Below, piece after piece: positions 58,851-64,000 of a stretch of 64,000 bases of DNA. The DNA is taken from the NCBI GenBank assembly GCA_964549335.1, contig CAZJUQ010000035.1, positions 13,543 through 77,542 on the forward strand, read 5' to 3'. Source of the DNA: Sulfidibacterium sp964549335. GTDB taxonomy: Bacteria; Bacteroidota; Bacteroidia; Bacteroidales; F082. Positions within the stretch are counted from its first letter, which is position 1. Each line of letters begins with the position of its first letter. Made by a program: the position numbers and the translations under genes. Below the pieces are notes generated by a model. The model saw only the letters and a list, made by a program, of their open reading frames with translations. It did no database searches and was not told the origin of the DNA.

Positions 58851-61800
58851 TTATCTGGCAATTGTTACTCGTTTTGTTACTTGACCGTTTTCGGTATCAA
58901 TACGTACCACATATACACCCGACTCATACGACGATGTGTTCAGGGTGAGGGTGGTTGCATCGTTAACGTCGGAATTGTAAACAACTTGTCCGAGGTAGTT
59001 AACAACAGTAATGTGGGTCATTGCCTCGCTTGAGGTAACGGTTACCCTGTCTTTGGCAGGATTGGGATATATATTGGTTAATCCTTTTGCCAACGGGTTA
59101 TCGATACCGGTTATATATACATATACAGTATCCGACATCGGATTTGCTTGTGCACGTGCAGGTTCCGACTCACAGTTGTCAATATCGCTCGACCATACTG
59201 CCGTTACCTTATAGCTGTATCCCTCATGGATACTTACATTCGGGTATTGGTCGTAGTATTCGTACGATGTCTGTCCGTCAACATACGGAATGTTGGCGTA
59301 CAAGGTGTATTCGGTCTCCTCATCCGCTTTGCGGTACAAGTTGAAGCTTTGGAAATCCCTTTCGCTGTCACGGTTGGCAGCTATGCGGGTTTCTTTAACT
59401 GCTCCTTGTGCCAGACTTGCACTTTGTGCAGTATATACGGTGTTGTCGATTACAGGTGCGGGAGCGGGAATATTGGTTTCCATCTCCTCTGCGTAGAATT
59501 CAACATTCCAGTTGTAATCCAAACCAAAGCCTGACAAGAGATCCCAGCTTGTTCCGTCGAGAGATACCATGTCTCCGTATCCGGCTACTGCAGGACCTGC
59601 GTCGGTTCCGGCGGGGAATTTGCCGCCTATACCGTTAACGGTGTATCCTACCCAGTACTCAAGACTTGCATCTATTTGAATAGGTGTGTCAAGTTCATAT
59701 TCGTTCCACATACCTATTACTACGCTCGATGTAACATCTTGCGACCAGATGAGGGTGGAGGCATTTGCTCCCGTCCAAATCTTCAACTCAACGGAGGTGT
59801 AGCCGTCATCGTTGATGAAGTACTGAACTTTGGTGATATAGGTTCCGTCAAAGTTTTGACCTTCCCAGTCGCTCAACATGCCTGCATCCCAGCGTGCCGC
59901 TACCGAGAACGGACCGTCATCGGTCAAACCTATAGCCGAAGCGTTTGTGCCGTCATCCCAATGTATCCAGCCTTGTACGGGTACGGGCAAGTCGGGTGCT
60001 TCCCAGGTAATGTATGCTCCGAAGTCATCTTGTGCCGGAGGTGCATCATTCCATACGTAATCACCTACAAGGTTCTTAGGTGCGGCACATGTCCTGTACA
60101 CACTGATATTATCAACAAACCAGCTGATTATGTCGAAGGAGTTCTCTCCAACGGCATTGAAACGTACTTGGAATACACGTCCCATGGCATGGTTGCTAAT
60201 GTCGATATGATTGTGACCATCTTCAAAACCGAAGCTGCCGTTGGCATTGCTTACCTCTGCAACTTGTGTCCAGCTTTGTCCGTCATAAACCTCAACGAGT
60301 ATCTTCTCGTCTCCGGTGTTGTTCCTGCTGTCAAGTTTGATGTCGTAATCCAACCAAATGTTGCCTTCGGTTAGCATGTCGGCATTCATCGGGGCACTCG
60401 TCAAAGCGGAACTGTATCCGTTTTGCAATTGAGGATCCCAGGTGAACTCGGCAGAAGGTGCGTCGTTACCAACTTGACTGCTGATACCCCAGTTTTCACT
60501 GTCGGTAGTCCAGTTGTTGAACTCAAAGGTTCCTTGTGTCCAATCTTCGTAGAAGGGCAACTCCATACCCCAAATAACGTTAACGGTGTCGGTGCCTTCC
60601 CAAGCCGATTCGCCGAATTGTCCAGGGAATCCGAATACGCTGAGGTCGTACAAAGCACTTACGTCATAGAGGTAGGTGCCGGGCATCAAACCGTTATCGA
60701 TATATCTGATGGTGTCGTTGGTGCCTTCGCCGTTGTAAGGTACATTGGCAATGCTGTCGGCATCACGGTAAACGTTAAACGATACCAGTCCGTCGGGTAC
60801 TACACCGGGTACAGGTCCCGGGGAGAAGGGTGCAAGTTCCATTCCCCATACTTGTTCGTTCTGTGAATTACCGCCGATGGTTACCGTTCCGCTTACAATT
60901 TCGGGTTGGGTAAACAAACCTCCTGCACTCGAAGTGCTTCCGGTGATGCTTTGAACGTCAACGGTAAATCCTGTAGGTGTTCCTGCGGGAAGCTGGAACT
61001 GGGTGAGGTTGTTTGCTCCTTGGTCATATACCCACAAGAACGGACCGCCGTCCGACCAGTTGTCATATGCCATACCGTAAATTCCGCTTAAGCCTGCCGG
61101 CGAGAACGATCCGAGGTTGTTTCCTGATGCATCGAACATGGTGATGTTGTCACTCCAGTTGTTTGCATAGAATACGTCGTCGTCGTCGTTGTATGCAATG
61201 GCTCTAACGGCTACGGGAGCTACAAAGGTGCTTACCAATGCCTGGTTCTCAAAGTCCATAACAAATACGGTGGTGCTTGCTGCTCCTCCGTAGAAGTATT
61301 GTCCGTCGTAAGCCATGTCGCGTACGTTGCTAACTCCGGAAATGGTGAAGTCCTCTACAAAGGTTCCGTCAAGTCCGTATTTGGTAAATCTGTCTCCGTT
61401 CCATTTTGCAGTGTATATATACATGCCGTCGCTCTCAACTCCGGCTTCTCCGTCGTTGTGATAGGTAGGCCATGCAAATTGAAGATCCCATGTGTCACGG
61501 CTGCTGCCGGGGGTGTCAAACTCTATGCGTGTTACGGTAGTTGCCTGGTCGGCATTGGCTACCGGCTCTTGAGGACCTTCATATACCACTGTGCTTTGGG
61601 CTGCCGACATCGGTATGCCGTCGTCGGTCATCGGAGGATTCCATTTCAACGGTACCTCGTTGGTGCCGTACAGGTAATCATCTCCCAGGTTACGCGGAGG
61701 ATAGAGGTAGCTCGATGTCCAGGTGTAATATACCTTTTCGGACTGCTCGCAGAATGTGCCGTATGTGGCTACTACCGCTGCCGTGTAAGTGGTTCCGTAT

Positions 61801-64000
61801 GTCAGGTTCTCGAATGCATAGCTGCGTTGTGTAGCAGGTAATTCGATAACAAATACATCGTCAAGATATACTATGTACGAGGCAACGGGGGCTGCTCCGT
61901 TGTGTACGGCTACATTGTCAACTGCCCAACCTGATGCCCACTCGCCGTTGTCGTTGGCATGGAAGGCAAATCTAACGGCGCTGGCTCCGTTCAAACCGCT
62001 GAGTGACGAAAGGTCAACCTCTACGGGTGTCCAGTCGGTTACGGGGTTCATGGTTTGCAATACTTCCCAGGTGGCTCCGTCGTCCAAACTGTATTCAACG
62101 GTTGCCGTTTCACTGTATTCTCCCGTGAAGAAGTGGTCGAAATAGAGTTTGTATGAATCGCTCTCCCTCAAATCCATCATTGGTGTGATGAGGTAATCCA
62201 TATCTCCGTTATTCGAACTTCCGGCCAAATCATCATTGGTTACGGCATAGAAACCGTCGCCGGGAGGAACGGGGAAGTATTGGCTTCCGCCGTCGTCACT
62301 GCGTATCCAGCCTGCTCCGTTGCTGGATTTTTGCCAACCTTCGGGCGGGAAGGTCTCGTCTTCGAAGTCTTGATTTACCATTTGGGTGATCAATGGCTCA
62401 TCCCAGGTGGCAAGACTTGTCAACGGATCTACATAAAGATTGCGAACGGGATATGCATTCTTTTGCAGCATTACGTTCTCAGAGTAATCTACAAAAATGC
62501 TTCTTCCCAAATGTTCGAAGTCCTGATATCCAACTTTGGATACGAACAGGTCGTAGTTTCCTTTGATAACACTGTCGAATACTATCACACCGTTGGTGTC
62601 GGTAAGTCCCATGTATGTGTTGTAAGGATAGTTGTGTCCTACCAGTGTCACTTCCGCATCACTGGGTTGGGCGCCGTTACAGAGTTGTACGGTTATTGTC
62701 ACCGATACATCTTTGAGGTGGCCTACAACGTTGGAGTATGTCCAATCGCTTTGGTCTCCGCTGTCGTAGTTGGCACGTACGGCATATGCATACCAGCCTT
62801 CGGCGAGTCCGCCCCAACCGGTATGGTTGTAACTGGTGTTTCCCGTATTGGTAATGGGGGTAATTGTTCCGTCTTCGGGAGTTTGGCCTGCGTCGGGGTC
62901 AAAACCGTCAACAAGTGCTACGGTGTAGTCGGTCAAATCCCTTGTGGTGGCTTCGCTCACAACAGGACGGAAAATACCTGTTTTCTCGGTGCCGGGAATA
63001 CCCTTAGGTGCTCCGGTGGCAAGATATCCTTTATATCCGTATGTTTTGGGAGGATATATCATCTTGTTGCCGGCAGAGGCATTCATGGTTACTCCTGCGT
63101 TAGGTCCGCTTACTATGGCACGTACCATAAAGTCTTGATAAGGACTTACGGCCCAGTCGTTATTACCTACTTTTACATAAGAACGGTAAACGGTGGGTAT
63201 TTGATTGTCAACTCCTACGGGTGCTGCATTGGGCGGGAATGCCAATTGCCACATTACGATGTAGAAGTCACCGTCGTTGAAGGTGCTGTTCAATCCTTCG
63301 AATTCTACCCAGTTGTAGTTGGTTACATCAACAACTATGGAGTCGAGAATTGTTCCGGGCATGCCGTTGGCACCGTCGTCATCCAATACGCCTATGGCAA
63401 ACTGGCTGCCTATGAAGTTGGCATTGGCGGGGAAACTGCCGTCGCCAACAAACAGACGTCCGCCGGTAACGGTGGCGGGATAACCTGCCGGAGTGAATTT
63501 AACGGCTATGGCGTTGCCGGGTGCAGTCCATACAACATAATCTTCGGCTGTGCCGTCGTCGTATATGATTTCATAAGGTCCTTCGGGAAGACTCCATGTT
63601 ACCAAACATTCGGTGTCGTTCTGGTTAGGATCGGCATATACAAACGGTACGGGATAAGGCATTTCGCACATGGTGGTGCTTACCTCGGTCATTACGCCCT
63701 CGGGAGCAAATACTCCTGATACGGTTTGGGTTTGGAAACCTAACAACTCGAAGGTTACATCGTAAGTGTCTTCGTCAACATACATCTCGTAATATCCGTT
63801 CTCATCGGTAGTGGTTGTAAAGTCGCTTGCCGCAGAGGCGGTAACGTCAACGCCTGCCATGGGTGCACCCGTGTTGCAGTCGGTTACTGTACCGTACAAC
63901 TGTGCGGGAGTATAAACATGCATGGTGTTCAAAATGCTGTCAACTTCGTGGTCGGGGTCGTTGGTCTCTATGTGCAAATATTCGTCATAGTCGCCAACGG
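58851..64000 (-). CDS. giant T9SS-secreted multidomain adhesin-like protein (N-terminus outside the window)
   Basis: The frame is open to the right edge, so more than 1715 residues are seen and the start is missing. From N to C: an ASH-like end (LHIETNDPDHEV); a carboxypeptidase-regulatory-like domain (QLYGTVTDCNTGAPMAGVDV); a jelly-roll segment; an FnIII-like segment ending near YSNVVGHLKDVS; a second regulatory-like domain (NGVIVFDSVIKGNYDL); a cleaved-adhesin/choice-of-anchor-J domain (QDFEDETFPPEGWQ); FnIII-like parts; a propeller-like stretch (FTKYGLDGTFVEDFTISG); two further jelly-roll domains; and a type A T9SS sorting domain (TNIYPNPAKDRVTVTSSEAM to the end). Surface exposure is certain; a catalytic domain, perhaps a peptidase, may lie in the missing part. 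GC is about 48-52% in sampled lines, above its neighbours. Confidence 0.9.
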   Translation of the reverse strand, partial: VGDYDEYLHIETNDPDHEVDSILNTMHVYTPAQLYGTVTDCNTGAPMAGVDVTASAASDFTTTTDENGYYEMYVDEDTYDVTFELLGFQTQTVSGVFAPEGVMTEVSTTMCEMPYPVPFVYADPNQNDTECLVTWSLPEGPYEIIYDDGTAEDYVVWTAPGNAIAVKFTPAGYPATVTGGRLFVGDGSFPANANFIGSQFAIGVLDDDGANGMPGTILDSIVVDVTNYNWVEFEGLNSTFNDGDFYIVMWQLAFPPNAAPVGVDNQIPTVYRSYVKVGNNDWAVSPYQDFMVRAIVSGPNAGVTMNASAGNKMIYPPKTYGYKGYLATGAPKGIPGTEKTGIFRPVVSEATTRDLTDYTVALVDGFDPDAGQTPEDGTITPITNTGNTSYNHTGWGGLAEGWYAYAVRANYDSGDQSDWTYSNVVGHLKDVSVTITVQLCNGAQPSDAEVTLVGHNYPYNTYMGLTDTNGVIVFDSVIKGNYDLFVSKVGYQDFEHLGRSIFVDYSENVMLQKNAYPVRNLYVDPLTSLATWDEPLITQMVNQDFEDETFPPEGWQKSSNGAGWIRSDDGGSQYFPVPPGDGFYAVTNDDLAGSSNNGDMDYLITPMMDLRESDSYKLYFDHFFTGEYSETATVEYSLDDGATWEVLQTMNPVTDWTPVEVDLSSLSGLNGASAVRFAFHANDNGEWASGWAVDNVAVHNGAAPVASYIVYLDDVFVIELPATQRSYAFENLTYGTTYTAAVVATYGTFCEQSEKVYYTWTSSYLYPPRNLGDDYLYGTNEVPLKWNPPMTDDGIPMSAAQSTVVYEGPQEPVANADQATTVTRIEFDTPGSSRDTWDLQFAWPTYHNDGEAGVESDGMYIYTAKWNGDRFTKYGLDGTFVEDFTISGVSNVRDMAYDGQYFYGGAASTTVFVMDFENQALVSTFVAPVAVRAIAYNDDDDVFYANNWSDNITMFDASGNNLGSFSPAGLSGIYGMAYDNWSDGGPFLWVYDQGANNLTQFQLPAGTPTGFTVDVQSITGSTSSAGGLFTQPEIVSGTVTIGGNSQNEQVWGMELAPFSPGPVPGVVPDGLVSFNVYRDADSIANVPYNGEGTNDTIRYIDNGLMPGTYLYDVSALYDLSVFGFPGQFGESAWEGTDTVNVIWGMELPFYEDWTQGTFEFNNWTTDSENWGISSQVGNDAPSAEFTWDPQLQNGYSSALTSAPMNADMLTEGNIWLDYDIKLDSRNNTGDEKILVEVYDGQSWTQVAEVSNANGSFGFEDGHNHIDISNHAMGRVFQVRFNAVGENSFDIISWFVDNISVYRTCAAPKNLVGDYVWNDAPPAQDDFGAYITWEAPDLPVPVQGWIHWDDGTNASAIGLTDDGPFSVAARWDAGMLSDWEGQNFDGTYITKVQYFINDDGYTSVELKIWTGANASTLIWSQDVTSSVVIGMWNEYELDTPIQIDASLEYWVGYTVNGIGGKFPAGTDAGPAVAGYGDMVSLDGTSWDLLSGFGLDYNWNVEFYAEEMETNIPAPAPVIDNTVYTAQSASLAQGAVKETRIAANRDSERDFQSFNLYRKADEETEYTLYANIPYVDGQTSYEYYDQYPNVSIHEGYSYKVTAVWSSDIDNCESEPARAQANPMSDTVYVYITGIDNPLAKGLTNIYPNPAKDRVTVTSSEAMTHITVVNYLGQVVYNSDVNDATTLTLNTSSYESGVYVVRIDTENGQVTKRVTIAR

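Noticed and set aside
62280..63719. 479-codon open frame on the plus strand
   Set aside because: It lies antisense within the T9SS gene, whose codon use keeps stops out of the opposite strand; the translation is Tyr/Gly/Cys/Val-rich with no recognisable domain.

Overview
The window is ordinary chromosomal DNA from a member of the Bacteroidota, most like a Bacteroidales or Marinilabiliales-type anaerobe or marine relative; the genus cannot be named from sequence alone. The evidence is an AT-rich background (38-42% GC in the lines I sampled), two secreted proteins with C-terminal type IX secretion (T9SS) sorting domains, the characteristic lpxC-fabZ-lpxA-efp-lpxD-like gene order, OprO/P-type and FadL-type outer-membrane barrels, and more than twenty copies of the Bacteroidota -7 promoter element TAnnTTTG just upstream of start codons. 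I see no rRNA, tRNA, CRISPR array, transposase, integrase or prophage gene.

Layout. 1-10 kb: end of a membrane glycosyltransferase-like gene behind an ArsR regulator, HMG-CoA lyase, a LolC/E-type permease, a NamZ-type muramidase, lpxD, an M20 dipeptidase, a T9SS beta-helix protein and rpsT. 10-18.6 kb: folC with a TylF-like methyltransferase, a porin-like barrel, PPK2, a DUF3298 protein, an orphan DUF58 protein, thioredoxin, a small membrane protein and purC. 18.7-25.7 kb: a seven-gene minus-strand run (OprO/P porin, lamin-tail lipoprotein, SdiA-regulated propeller lipoprotein, two divergent CYTH-like proteins, a canonical CYTH protein with an intact ExExK motif, and a DASS/SLC13 permease). 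26-35.6 kb: a D-threonine aldolase/D-serine dehydratase-like enzyme, a GH3 glycosidase with a PA14 insert, Xaa-Pro aminopeptidase, a zinc-ribbon protein, rlmN and pheT. 35.7-46.6 kb: a TPR protein with a propeller-transglutaminase protein, a ClC channel, mnmD, a propeller lipoprotein, a PolB-like exonuclease, dnaB and a DUF6263 protein. 46.6-50.4 kb: the lipid A/fatty acid operon. 50.5-64 kb: a FadL-like barrel, a small acidic protein, an operon ending in a fatty acyl-AMP ligase with fused carrier domain, tdk, an SRAP protein and the 3' 5.1 kb of a giant T9SS adhesin-like protein that runs off the right edge.

The most interesting part is the 18.7-25.7 kb run. It links a phosphate/anion-type porin, two exported lipoproteins, three proteins of (probable) triphosphate-tunnel fold and an inner-membrane anion permease, reading like a complete outer membrane-to-cytoplasm route for a phosphorylated or polyanionic substrate. 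Two of the three tunnel-fold candidates lack the ExExK catalytic signature and share a different one (YEFRxFG). A second notable feature is lpxC and fabZ, usually one fused gene in this phylum, here separated by two in-frame TAA codons. Several genes have the -7 element within 2-8 nt of their start codon, suggesting leaderless or nearly leaderless mRNAs.
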